Source: Maridesulfovibrio frigidus DSM 17176 (GTDB taxonomy: Bacteria > Desulfobacterota > Desulfovibrionia > Desulfovibrionales > Desulfovibrionaceae). From it: a DNA stretch of 64,000 nucleotides. Numbering within the stretch: the stretch's first letter is position 1; every line of letters starts with the position of its first letter. The notes below the pieces were generated by a model that worked only from the letters and a program-made list of their open reading frames with translations, ran no database searches and had not been told where the DNA came from. Below, one piece after another: positions 16,821 through 26,077 of the stretch. The stretch lies in assembly GCF_000711735.1 (NCBI RefSeq), contig NZ_JONL01000005.1:1-64000 (forward strand). Direction: 5' to 3'. Made by a program: the position numbers and the translations under genes.

Positions 16821-19106
16821 ATGATAAAAAAAAGCGCCAAACTTAAAAAACAAAATATATATTATAAATGTGACTTAATTTTTATATTTTTCTTATTTAT
16901 ACTATTGATCCCCGCAGAGTCTTCGTTTGGAGATCCTCAAGAACAAACTGGCCGCACAAGTAACATCGAAATTGAAGCCATCAAAAAGCGAGTCCAGCTT
17001 TCTGAGGCTGAACTCGTCTGGCTCAAAAATAATCAAGAAGTAATCACACGAGTTGGAAACTGGCCCCCGTTTATGATGACTGACAATGGAGTATCAGGGA
17101 TCGCCATAGACTACCTCGACATTATATCCAAAGCATACGGCATAAAATTCAAATATATCACTCAAAAGGATATTTCATGGTCCGATGCTTTGAAAGACAT
17201 TAAAGAGCGGAAAGGTGTGGACATGGTCCCCGCAATTCAGCCCACCGCTGATCGCAAAAAAAATATGAACTTCACAGTGCCATACCAAACTTTACCTTGG
17301 GTTATAGTAACACGTAGCGACGCAGATTTTGTAGGAGGCCTAGCCGACCTAGACGCAAAGAGAGTTTGTGTACAAGAACGATTCATCCTGCAAAAACAAA
17401 TTGAAAAAAATTATCCATCCTTCAATCTCAAAATAATAAAAACCCCTACCCCCACGTTGGACTCCCTCAAAGAAGTAGCTACCGGTGAATCGTACGCGAC
17501 TATCAATGCTCTTCCGGTGGTTGCCTGCTTTATTCGTCACTATGGGCTTTCCAATCTTAAAATAGCAGCCCCCGCAAAATTCAACGACCTTGAATTAACT
17601 ATGGGAATTCGCAGTGATTGGCCCGAGCTTGCTTCAATCATTTCAAAAACAGTTCAAGCCATGTCTCATAAAGATGTAGCTGCAATACAAAATACGTGGT
17701 TGTCAGTCCAATATGAGCAAGGTTTCAACCCAAATAAAGTCAAGCGCTGGGCACTTCTTGGAACGGCATTATTTGCTCTCATTATTATATTGTTCACTAT
17801 AATGAATCGGACGCTTAAAAGACAGGTTGCGCAGCGCACTAGAGACCTCGAAGCCGAGTTGGAAGAGCGAAAACGTATTCAAAAAAGCCTTAAAGACAGC
17901 GAAGAGCGCTATGATATGGCCCTTCGTGCAGTAAGTGATGGGCTTTGGGATTGGGACTTAAAAACAAACAAGACTTACTTTAATCCTCGATATTTTGAAA
18001 TGCTAGGCTACGATTCTTATGAACTACCCCATACTTATGAAACATGGAGCCGTTTGGTGCATCCTGAGGACAGGGGACGAGCCGAAAAACTTCTAAGAGA
18101 TTACGTAAAAAATTTCTCTGAAAATGACCGGGAAAACCTCTTTTCTTTAGAATTCAGGATGAGAACAAAAGATGGAAAATGGAAATGGATTTTAAGCCGC
18201 GGCAAAGTTGCTGTTACAGCTAAAGATGGATCACCAATAAGGCTAATCGGCACCCATGTGGATATAACCGAACAAAAAAAGACAGCACAAATAATGGTTC
18301 AGACTGAGAAGATGATGTCGGTTGGCGGCTTGGCAGCTGGCATGGCGCATGAAATTAACAATCCGCTTGCAGGAATACTAGGAGCTGTTCAAAATATTAA
18401 AAATCGTATTTATACGGATATTGAAAAGAACACATCTGCAGCAAAAGAATGCGGCACGGACCTGGAACACATTAGAGAATACTTCGCTCACCGGGGAATA
18501 ACTTCAATGCTCGAAAGTATTCAAACAGCAGGAGTGCGCGCCTCAACAATAGTACAGAATATGCTTCAATTCAGCCGGAAAAGTAACAAGAATGTTGAGT
18601 TCCATAACCTTGCTGTTCTTTTAGATAAAACAGTAGAATTGGCCGCCAGCGATTATAGCTTAAAAAACGATTACGATTTTAGAAAAGTCATAATCAAACG
18701 AGAGTATGAGCCTGAAATTTCAAAAGTATGCTGCCTCGGCAATGAGATACAGCAAGTTTTTTTGAATATTCTGAAAAATGGTGCTGAAGCTATGGCGGAA
18801 AAGAATTATACATCAATATCACCCATGTTCGTGTTTAGAGTTAAAAATGGTGACAGAGAAATAATCGTTGAAATTGAGGATAACGGCCCAGGCATGGATG
18901 ATAAGGTCAGAAAAAGAGTCTTCGATCCATTTTATACAACAAAAGATGTTGGCAAAGGGACAGGATTGGGGCTGTCAGTTTCATATTTTATTATTACAGA
19001 TCAACACAATGGAGTTATGGAAGTCGAATCAACTTTAGGAATGAACACCCGATTCATAATTAGACTCCCTGTAGCGGATTCATGCGAAACTACAGGTGAA
19101 TCCTAA
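16821..19106 (+). CDS. Sensor histidine kinase with periplasmic solute-binding (SBP_bac_3) domain
   Basis: 761 residues. An N-terminal signal-anchor helix (about 18-36) is followed by a type-3 solute-binding domain (about 50-285; GNWPPFMMTDNGVSGIAIDY is typical of its start), a membrane helix at about 311-330, a PAS domain (about 360-485; WDLKTNKTYFNPRYFEMLGY), a HisKA-like helix with the phospho-acceptor His510 in GMAHEINNPLAG, and an ATPase domain with N box (NILKNGAEAM), DNGPGMD and GTGLGLS. It would sense a small molecule, probably amino-acid-like, in the periplasm. The next gene, a receiver-HD-GYP protein, is the likely partner, though 250 bases separate them. Confidence 0.92.
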   Translation: MIKKSAKLKKQNIYYKCDLIFIFFLFILLIPAESSFGDPQEQTGRTSNIEIEAIKKRVQLSEAELVWLKNNQEVITRVGNWPPFMMTDNGVSGIAIDYLDIISKAYGIKFKYITQKDISWSDALKDIKERKGVDMVPAIQPTADRKKNMNFTVPYQTLPWVIVTRSDADFVGGLADLDAKRVCVQERFILQKQIEKNYPSFNLKIIKTPTPTLDSLKEVATGESYATINALPVVACFIRHYGLSNLKIAAPAKFNDLELTMGIRSDWPELASIISKTVQAMSHKDVAAIQNTWLSVQYEQGFNPNKVKRWALLGTALFALIIILFTIMNRTLKRQVAQRTRDLEAELEERKRIQKSLKDSEERYDMALRAVSDGLWDWDLKTNKTYFNPRYFEMLGYDSYELPHTYETWSRLVHPEDRGRAEKLLRDYVKNFSENDRENLFSLEFRMRTKDGKWKWILSRGKVAVTAKDGSPIRLIGTHVDITEQKKTAQIMVQTEKMMSVGGLAAGMAHEINNPLAGILGAVQNIKNRIYTDIEKNTSAAKECGTDLEHIREYFAHRGITSMLESIQTAGVRASTIVQNMLQFSRKSNKNVEFHNLAVLLDKTVELAASDYSLKNDYDFRKVIIKREYEPEISKVCCLGNEIQQVFLNILKNGAEAMAEKNYTSISPMFVFRVKNGDREIIVEIEDNGPGMDDKVRKRVFDPFYTTKDVGKGTGLGLSVSYFIITDQHNGVMEVESTLGMNTRFIIRLPVADSCETTGES

Positions 19107-19356
19107 TCCTGAGTTTTGTTGGCATTAGAGTCGCTTAGAGTTGTAGATAATGCTGACAGTTCTTTTAAAATAATTTTTTAACTTTAATTTAACTTTGTTA
19201 TAAATAGTTAAAAGACATTACAATTGCAAAATTAATACCTCTGTGGCAGTAGTCATCGACTCGAGCAGGCAATTAACTTTGGTGTTTAGTAAAGGATATA
19301 AATGCCTCAATATGTTTACTTCAAATTTTATTTAAGATTACGAAACTGGAGACAAT

Positions 19357-20334
19357 ATGAAACTACTGGTTGTTGACGACGACCTTGTTAGCAGAGCGAA
19401 GATGGGGAAACTCCTTTCTGCGCTTGGGCATAAAGTAGTCACAGCCAACGACGGGGATGAAGGCTGGGACGCATGGCAGTCAGAACAGCCTGATGTCATC
19501 GTCATGGACTGGGTTATGCCAGGAATGGACGGCCCTGTTCTATGCGAAAAGATCCGAAAAGCAGAAAGTGTTCATTACACCTACATTATCATGGTAACTT
19601 CCAAAAGCTCTATGGAAGACCTTTCGAATGCCATGTCCAAGGGTGTAGATGACTTTATAGTCAAACCCTTCCGCAAAGCTGAAGTCATTGCCAGACTCGG
19701 ACCAGCCATGCGAATTATCAACCTGCAAACACGTGATATTGTAATATTTTCATTAGCGAAGCTGGCTGAATCACGAGATTCAGATACAGGCGAACATCTC
19801 GACCGTATTCGTCATTTTTCAAAAATACTGGCAGAAAACCTGCTAAACACAGGAAAACTGGACAAAACCTACCAACAGAGCTTCGTTGAAGATATTTTCC
19901 TAACCAGTCCCCTGCACGACATCGGCAAAGTAGGCATTGCAGATTCAATCCTGCGCAAACCCGGAAAATTCACTGCCGATGAATTCAATGAAATGAAAAA
20001 GCACAGCCAGGTTGGCTATGAAACCCTCAATCAGTGTGCCCAGAGTTACCCCAACGCAAACTACCTGCAAATGGCTGCAGATATTGCGCTCAATCATCAT
20101 GAAAAATTTGACGGGTCAGGCTATCCCAATGGACTTTCCGGCGAAGACATTCCACTGGCAGCAAGAGTTGTTGCTCTCGCCGATGTATACGATGCTTTGA
20201 CTCAAAAACGTGTATACAAAGAAGCCTTTACTCATGAAGCAGCCTACGCCATTATCCTTGAAGGGCGAGGCAACCACTTTGATCCCATGGTCGTCGATGC
20301 TTTTATAGAGTGCGAAAGTAAATTCATACGCTAG
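19357..20334 (+). CDS. Response regulator with HD-GYP domain (probable c-di-GMP phosphodiesterase)
   Basis: 325 residues; CTGGAGA before ATG. Residues 1-120 are a receiver (LLVVDDDLVSRAKMG, phospho-acceptor Asp in VIVMDWVMPGMDG, Lys in VKPF). Residues about 130-320 are an HD-GYP domain with SRDSDTGEHLDR, PLHDIGKVG, the HHEKFDGSGYPNGLSG signature and ADVYDALTQKR. The complete HD and GYP motifs argue for an active c-di-GMP phosphodiesterase. Probably phosphorylated by the preceding kinase. Confidence 0.93.
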   Translation: MKLLVVDDDLVSRAKMGKLLSALGHKVVTANDGDEGWDAWQSEQPDVIVMDWVMPGMDGPVLCEKIRKAESVHYTYIIMVTSKSSMEDLSNAMSKGVDDFIVKPFRKAEVIARLGPAMRIINLQTRDIVIFSLAKLAESRDSDTGEHLDRIRHFSKILAENLLNTGKLDKTYQQSFVEDIFLTSPLHDIGKVGIADSILRKPGKFTADEFNEMKKHSQVGYETLNQCAQSYPNANYLQMAADIALNHHEKFDGSGYPNGLSGEDIPLAARVVALADVYDALTQKRVYKEAFTHEAAYAIILEGRGNHFDPMVVDAFIECESKFIR

Positions 20335-20536
20335 TTATTGGGAGACTCAGCTGCCCAACAATTTAGTTCAGCTCTTTTAGCTACTTCCCCCCTTTTTCCT
20401 CCTCCCCTTAGAGAATTAATTACATCTCCGTTTTTTTCTCCAACAAGTAATATCTAATCGTTCTGCTTTGTGGCAAAATTATCCCTCAAAACGAAACGAA
20501 CCTTTTCCCTCAGGGAATATTTAAAAGGATGCAATT

Positions 20537-20695
20537 ATGTGGGGAATATACTCATCTCTCAAGGCCGCTTTTAAGCAGAAGCGCAAGTGCCAAAAATGTG
20601 GGCATATTCAACTCGTTGATATTGGACATAAGAACAAATCGATAAAATGCTCAAAATGCGGAGAGAATATCCCCGTACCCAAGACTCAACTATAA
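20537..20695 (+). CDS. 52-residue zinc-ribbon protein
   Basis: MWGIYSSLKAAFKQKRK, then CQKCGHIQ and CSKCGEN: two CxxC knuckles 18 residues apart, as in small zinc ribbons. AAGGA lies 7-8 bp before the ATG, which is better than most starts nearby. It is too short for automatic calling and ends 20 bases before the next start. Function unknown; it might be translated together with the outer-membrane protein gene that follows. Confidence 0.7.
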   Translation: MWGIYSSLKAAFKQKRKCQKCGHIQLVDIGHKNKSIKCSKCGENIPVPKTQL

Positions 20696-20715
20696 CGCAT
20701 CAAAAGCTACCCAAC

Positions 20716-21999
20716 TTGAAAAAAACACTTACTAATTTTCCATCATTCTGCATGAGCATTGTCATACTCACAGCAATGCTATTCACAGCCATCCCTTGCC
20801 TTGCTGGAAAGGCTGCCTTCGGCCCTGCCATACTTAAACAAGCAGGTGAAGCTGATGCAAACGGAACACGTGCACTTATTGCTCCGTACATTTTCAGATC
20901 CGATCAGATAGGTCTCGCATTAGGTGTGGCAGGTGGAATTTCAGGCTTCCAAAAAGGCCAGATGAGTATTGGTGGAACCGCGTATCTATCAACTGACGGC
21001 GCTTTTTCAGGGATTGGAGTAGTTAACAACCATGAGCTTTTCTTTTCAAACCGCATATTCCTTGACTCACTTGCTATTTATGAAAATTCACCGGACCTGT
21101 GGATATTCGACGGCCCGAGCGAAGGAACCAGAGGTGGTTCTAACGATTCAAATGTTGATGACAGATATCGCGGCCGCGGAAACGACACTAGACTGGAAGC
21201 GACGTTCAAATACATATTTCCATGGGGCGGTGCCAAAGATACCCCCATCGCAACCTATGCTCTAAAAGACGGATTGTTAGTTTCCGGCGCAACCGGCGGC
21301 GAAGACTGGAATCCAATGAAAGGAGGTCTCACCTACTTTGAGTTGACCCCTTTTTATCGTCAGCAAAGTGTTGATGATGTTATCGACGGGATGCAGAATT
21401 ATGAAACAGCAGGCGGTAAAATAGCAATCCGCTATGACAATACCGACTTTCCGCTCAACCCGACAACGGGTAGTAAGCAAAGACTGCAAATGTCTCAAGG
21501 CATAGGCGCTCTGACTAACGATAGCTCTTGGACCTCCATAGACTTCGAATATAGCAAATTCATATCTTTCGGCGAAACAGAATATGCGCGGCAGCAAGTT
21601 CTTGCATTAGGATTTTGGACCGCAGCCGTTTTGTCTGATAATCTGCCCCCCTCATTTGAAGGAGCTACTCTAGGTGGACTCAACCGCATGCGCGGCTTTG
21701 ACAACAACCGTTTCTGGGACAAAGCCGCTATATATTACAGCGCAGAATATCGTTATATCCCGAAATGGAATCCATTTAAGAATATGACCATTGCCAAGGT
21801 GGACTGGATTCAGTTCATAATATTCGGAGAACTAGGACGAGTTGCTCCTATGTGGTCCATATCCGAGCTTCACCAAGACATGAAATACGATGCAGGCGTT
21901 GGCGTTGCAGCGCTGGTGAATAAATATTTAGGCCGCATCGACACCGCATTTTCACCGGAAACATGGCGAATTAGAGTCAATATAGCGCAGACTTTTTAA
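20716..21999 (+). CDS. Outer-membrane beta-barrel protein of the BamA/surface-antigen (D15) type
   Basis: 427 residues from the TTG at 20716; an ATG at 20647 would overlap the zinc-ribbon gene, and no start has a strong ribosome site. The TTG choice gives a good signal peptide (LKKTLTNF, hydrophobic core, cleavage near CLAG). The C-terminal half follows the bacterial surface antigen pattern: IRYDNTDFPLNPTTGS, then LPPSFEGATLGGLNRMRGFDNNRFWDKAAIYYSAEYRY (in pieces), and a terminal Phe. There are no POTRA domains, so it resembles the barrel-only members rather than BamA. Located in the outer membrane; transport role unknown. Confidence 0.85.
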   Translation: MKKTLTNFPSFCMSIVILTAMLFTAIPCLAGKAAFGPAILKQAGEADANGTRALIAPYIFRSDQIGLALGVAGGISGFQKGQMSIGGTAYLSTDGAFSGIGVVNNHELFFSNRIFLDSLAIYENSPDLWIFDGPSEGTRGGSNDSNVDDRYRGRGNDTRLEATFKYIFPWGGAKDTPIATYALKDGLLVSGATGGEDWNPMKGGLTYFELTPFYRQQSVDDVIDGMQNYETAGGKIAIRYDNTDFPLNPTTGSKQRLQMSQGIGALTNDSSWTSIDFEYSKFISFGETEYARQQVLALGFWTAAVLSDNLPPSFEGATLGGLNRMRGFDNNRFWDKAAIYYSAEYRYIPKWNPFKNMTIAKVDWIQFIIFGELGRVAPMWSISELHQDMKYDAGVGVAALVNKYLGRIDTAFSPETWRIRVNIAQTF

Positions 22000-22032
22000 C
22001 TTGCAGCACCTTTACTCATTTTACCAAACAAC

Positions 22033-22067
22033 AAAAAACTCACGAATATTTCATTCGTGAGTTTTTT
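22033..22067. terminator. Bidirectional terminator
   Basis: AAAAAACTCACGAA (22033-22046) and TTCGTGAGTTTTTT (22054-22067), between convergent genes. Confidence 0.9.
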
Positions 22068-22110
22068 ACTTTCCGCAATAACAAGCCGTTATCTATAGAG
22101 CAAAGTAAAA

Positions 22111-22944
22111 CTAGACAACTGCTCCCTGAGATCCTGTGTAAGCTTCGTTATTCTGTTCCTGATATGCGCGCATTGCCATTCTTGTCAGTGGAGACTGACC
22201 GTCAGCGCCATCACTTTGGGAGGTAGCTCCAGTATTTTCAGCTCCTTGACTCTCATTTTGTCCAAAAACACCTGCGAGACTCTGATCACCATCTATGAAA
22301 GCCTGTCGCAATTCTTCACTTGAAACTACGCCATCCTGATTCAGATCATACTCATCATATTCTGTTTCACTCTCAGACTCAGAGGTAGACGAAGCAGAAC
22401 TTGCAGTAACTTCAGAACTTGCGGTAACGTCAGAACTGTCTTCCGCAGGAGGCGGTGGCGGAGGTGGTGCCGTTGAGGCCTCTAACTCTTCACCTGAAAT
22501 ATTGCCATCACCATCGCCATCAAGCACACTGAACAGCTCTTCAGATAAACCACTTTCTTCCATGCTGATCAGGCTGTCGCCGTCTAGATCAAGCTCATCC
22601 ATGAAAGAATCTAATAGATCACTTTGTTCGCCACTACCACCACCCTGCATCATCACGCTAAGCTCGCCCATAAGCGCCTTTTCTTCGTGGCGCTTTTCCA
22701 TATCAGCTAAAACTTCTTCTTCTGAGACCTGACTGTCACCATCTGTATCAACAGAGGCAAACATATCCTCGCCCATACCTGATTCTTCAAGACTAAGTAA
22801 GCCGTTTCCGTCGCCGTCATTATCTCCAAATATCGAGCTTACGAAATCTTCTTTACTCCCGCCCTCACGCGACTCACGCATTTTGGACATCATCTCAGAA
22901 GACATTTCCGAACTCATGTAACTGCCAACACCTGAAATACTCAT
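22111..22944 (-). CDS. Five-EF-hand calcium-binding protein
   Basis: 277 residues from ATG 22944, where AAGGAGG lies 7 bp upstream; the longer reading to 22995 has no ribosome site. Five EF-hand loops can be read: DNDGDGNGLLSLEE, DTDGDSQVSEEE, DLDGDSLISMEE, DGDGDGNISGEE and DLNQDGVVSSEE. A stretch of seven prolines and a Ser/Glu/Thr-rich linker separate the last loop from the first four. No classical signal peptide. Acidic throughout. Its start (MSISGVGSYMSSEMSSEM) resembles secreted low-complexity proteins; location and role are unknown. Confidence 0.85.
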   Translation of the reverse strand: MSISGVGSYMSSEMSSEMMSKMRESREGGSKEDFVSSIFGDNDGDGNGLLSLEESGMGEDMFASVDTDGDSQVSEEEVLADMEKRHEEKALMGELSVMMQGGGSGEQSDLLDSFMDELDLDGDSLISMEESGLSEELFSVLDGDGDGNISGEELEASTAPPPPPPPAEDSSDVTASSEVTASSASSTSESESETEYDEYDLNQDGVVSSEELRQAFIDGDQSLAGVFGQNESQGAENTGATSQSDGADGQSPLTRMAMRAYQEQNNEAYTGSQGAVV

Positions 22945-23294
22945 GGCCGTCCTCCTTGCTCCAATTTGCCTGTTAAAAGTGGCAGAAAGTGCCACATTTA
23001 TCCCTGATTAGAGTACGAGCAAGATGCATCCCATATTTTATTAAGAAAAGTTAAGACCTATAAAGTCGGTAATAAACATAAAAGCAAGACAGTCCACATC
23101 AAACTGGAACACCCTATTATCGTTATATTTTAATATAAATATATGAGCTTAAAAAAATTAAAAAAAATTAAAAAATTAAAAAATTAAAATTAGACCACCC
23201 GTAAAAGCTATCAAACATCCCTATCTGCACCCCCTGGGCGGTATAAACTGCCTTTATAGTATGAAGCCATAAACTCTTATGCTAGGCCTTCTAC
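22945..23294. other. AT-rich intergenic region with TTAAAAAA-type repeats
   Basis: About 350 bases between divergent genes. At 23152-23190 a short sequence of T/A runs (TTAAAAAA repeated about five times with shrinking A runs) forms a phased A-tract block, likely curved DNA. No RNA gene seen. Confidence 0.5.
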
Positions 23295-25040
23295 ATGCAA
23301 TTAACCGAAAAAATTACGGATCAAACACCTAGAAATCAAAGACCTTCCATATGGATAGTTATGATGCTGGCAGCTCAGCACGTGATAGTCCTTTTCTCTG
23401 GAATTATTTTAGTGCCGGTAATGCTGGCAAATATGCTTAATTTATCTGTGGGAAATGCTCACTACATGATCTTCACGACATCCCTCTGTGCTGCGGCTTC
23501 AACTCTATTACAATTGATACGCGGCAAAAAAATAGGGTTGGGCTCGCCGATGTTTATGGGAACATCCGGAGCATTCATGTCCTGCTCACACTCAGCTCTT
23601 GCACTTGGAGGGCCGGAACTATTAGCCGGTATGGTCTTATTGACTGCACCATTTCAATTTGCTTTTAGTTACTTGATACGATTCATGCGCCATATCCTAA
23701 CTCCGACTGTTGGCGGAGTGATTATTATGCTTGCTGTAGTTGGGCTGCTAAAAGACTCAATTGCAACCTGGACAGACACAAGCAGCATAAATCATTGGCC
23801 CGTCACCGTTGATATTGCTCTTGGGGCTATAACTATTTTTGTAATGCTTGCAGTAGAATGGTTCGGTAGGAAAAAATTGCGTCCGTGGGGATTGGCTCTC
23901 GGTATTTTTGTAGGATGCACTATACCTATTTTGGCAGGACTCCCGGTAATCCCCGATCTATCTAAGACTCCATGGATCGGACTGCCAAAAGCAGAATGGC
24001 CGGGAATATCAATCCAAATGAATCAGCCGGAACACTGGGCGATTGCATTCACTTTTCTTCTGGCGGTACTAGCCACCAGCATCAAATATACAGGTGATGC
24101 CATGGCACTACAGCAGATAGCTGCCCCCGAAAAAAGAAACATCGATTATGATGCCCTTCAAGGCGGATTATACGCAAATACAGTTGGAATGTTATTGGCA
24201 GGTTTTTCAGGCGGAATACCCTCATCTTCACACTCATCAAACATTCCGCTTATGGACATGACAGGGGTCACGACCAGACGGGTCGCCGCCATTGCGGCTT
24301 TAATATTAGCTACCGTTTCCTTTTCCCCTAAGATGGTGCTCTTATTCGTAAGCCTGCCGCATGCAGTCATTGGAGGCGTAGGAGTTGTTCTGGTTGCGCA
24401 TCTTTTTTCAGCGGGCATGCAACTTATTACGGCAGAAATGAACCATCGCAATGGACTAATCGTAGGATTATCACTATGCGCGGGTCTTATTGCCTCAAGC
24501 GACAAATTCTTTCCCGGAGCATTCCCCCACTATTTAGACCCACTTGTTAAAAATGGAGTGGCTCTAGGTGGTCTGGTCGCGGTAGTGCTTACCATCGTAA
24601 CTCTTTTCGGAACAGAACGCGGACTGCGAATCACGGTTAGTTCTAATATGGATAGTTTTACAGAGCTAATGCGGTTACTGACACTTAAGATATCTAAGCT
24701 GCAGCTGAATGAAAAATGCGGAAAATATTTGGAGCTGGCCTGTGAAGAAGTCTTTATTTACATTTGTGATGAGTGCAGGGCCATCCAATATGATGGCCCT
24801 GTCTCCTTCGTTATAAGAAAAAATGAAACGAGTCTCCTTGTAGAAGCTTCGGGAGGAGTTCGCTTTGCGACTGAAGCAGATGCGATTGCGGCTAGAGAAA
24901 TACTCTGCGCAGAAAAACTTGGCGGCGAGAAACTGAACGCTCTGGGCCTAGCCATTCTAGGACAAATTGCAACTAAAGTTAACCATGTGACAATTTCCGG
25001 TTATACATACATCAGTTTCGAACTAGCTCTTAATCGCTAA
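23295..25040 (+). CDS. NCS2 xanthine/uracil permease with C-terminal degenerate RsbW-like domain
   Basis: 581 residues. Residues about 15-450 are an NCS2 nucleobase transporter with many membrane helices, the GSPMFMGTSGAFMSC segment, TGDAMALQQI and a GGIPSSSHSSNIPL stretch near the family signature. Family members move xanthine, uracil or urate with protons or sodium. The last 130 residues are not part of the transporter: YLELACEEVFIYICDEC, LLVEASGG and LNALGLAILGQIATKV follow the order of RsbW-like ATPase domains but lack the conserved N-box Asn and the DxG motif, so ATP binding is doubtful. The ribosome site is weak. No purine genes adjoin it. Confidence 0.85.
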   Translation: MQLTEKITDQTPRNQRPSIWIVMMLAAQHVIVLFSGIILVPVMLANMLNLSVGNAHYMIFTTSLCAAASTLLQLIRGKKIGLGSPMFMGTSGAFMSCSHSALALGGPELLAGMVLLTAPFQFAFSYLIRFMRHILTPTVGGVIIMLAVVGLLKDSIATWTDTSSINHWPVTVDIALGAITIFVMLAVEWFGRKKLRPWGLALGIFVGCTIPILAGLPVIPDLSKTPWIGLPKAEWPGISIQMNQPEHWAIAFTFLLAVLATSIKYTGDAMALQQIAAPEKRNIDYDALQGGLYANTVGMLLAGFSGGIPSSSHSSNIPLMDMTGVTTRRVAAIAALILATVSFSPKMVLLFVSLPHAVIGGVGVVLVAHLFSAGMQLITAEMNHRNGLIVGLSLCAGLIASSDKFFPGAFPHYLDPLVKNGVALGGLVAVVLTIVTLFGTERGLRITVSSNMDSFTELMRLLTLKISKLQLNEKCGKYLELACEEVFIYICDECRAIQYDGPVSFVIRKNETSLLVEASGGVRFATEADAIAAREILCAEKLGGEKLNALGLAILGQIATKVNHVTISGYTYISFELALNR

Positions 25041-25049
25041 TCGAACACA

Positions 25050-26000
25050 TTAGATCGAGCAGGGCATAAACCCTAAAGGCTGCGCCAAACCCGGCAAGCA
25101 AGGCTGACTTGAAAAGCTATGCCCCTCAACAGGAACACAAATGGGAGGCATATCCGGGTTCTGAGAAATCATAACTGACTTTTCGGTAAACTCAATATGC
25201 ATAGGCACCACCTCAGTTTCACCTTCACCACAGATGCTTTCACGGTGTTCAGGGGTGAACACTGACTTTTTACCATCTTTATCTAGTGCGATAACGCTGG
25301 TTAGGGTTGTCGCAATGTGGGCAACATTTCCATCCTTCCCGAAAACCAATGAATTAGAATCCCCGTGAATCCCTACTGCGTCAGAATCGTAGGCAAGAAT
25401 TTTACCTACATATGTATCAATAAGCGAAGGGACACCCGGCTCTACAGACTCCATCGTTCCATCAGATGAAAAGCTCACTCCAACTCTAGTTTCAACAGAT
25501 CCAACAGGAGTAGGAACGTGGATAGTTTCACCCGGCCACAATGTGATACTGCGCAAAGCTTCATTTTCATAAAAACTAAGCCCTATAATCTTAGTAGTAA
25601 TAGGACCGAGCGGAGTATCGATTGTTATAGGATCAGCCAATTTTGCTTCATCTTCCTGTGCCCAATAGCCTGACAATTTTCCATTAAGAGGAAAGATCCT
25701 ACTTATCCCGCCACTAGGGTGAAAAGTAACCAGTTCTGCTGACATATTGCCAAGTGGAGTTGTAACCATAGTCTTATCTTCGAGTGGAATAGATTTGGGA
25801 AGTCCTGAATCAAAAAAGGATAGTGCCTGAACAGTCTTCCTTCTAAGATCGTCAGTAGAATACTGCGGAACAAGATCACCAACAGGAGTTTTCAGCACGC
25901 ATTCTCCAGATGGTGAACAGATACTTACCGCACCGTTAATGTGCATTTCTACCGGACCAGCAACAGGAACATCACCCAATTTTGTTTTACATATATTCAT
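25050..26000 (-). CDS. Repeat protein of unknown function next to modAB
   Basis: 316 residues from ATG 26000 (GGAG 6 bp upstream). No known domain. At least four units start with TPxG (TPVGDL, TPLGNM, TPLGPI, TPVGSV), each followed 10-20 residues later by a pattern like L-S-F-x-x-x-G-x-x-x-S-I-x-L, which resembles MORN-type beta repeats. Cysteines cluster at the ends. No signal peptide. Lies 77 bases after modB on the same strand, in the place where modC would be expected, and might be cotranscribed with modAB. Confidence 0.6.
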   Translation of the reverse strand: MNICKTKLGDVPVAGPVEMHINGAVSICSPSGECVLKTPVGDLVPQYSTDDLRRKTVQALSFFDSGLPKSIPLEDKTMVTTPLGNMSAELVTFHPSGGISRIFPLNGKLSGYWAQEDEAKLADPITIDTPLGPITTKIIGLSFYENEALRSITLWPGETIHVPTPVGSVETRVGVSFSSDGTMESVEPGVPSLIDTYVGKILAYDSDAVGIHGDSNSLVFGKDGNVAHIATTLTSVIALDKDGKKSVFTPEHRESICGEGETEVVPMHIEFTEKSVMISQNPDMPPICVPVEGHSFSSQPCLPGLAQPLGFMPCSI

Positions 26001-26077
26001 ATCAATCTCCACTTGTAACAAGTAAAAAACACAGACGATTCCGTAGGAAGCCTATCTAAATAAATATTTAAAACCAG

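Noticed and set aside
23150-23192. CRISPR-like repeats
   Set aside because: Only short A/T runs with no spacers; no cas genes are present.
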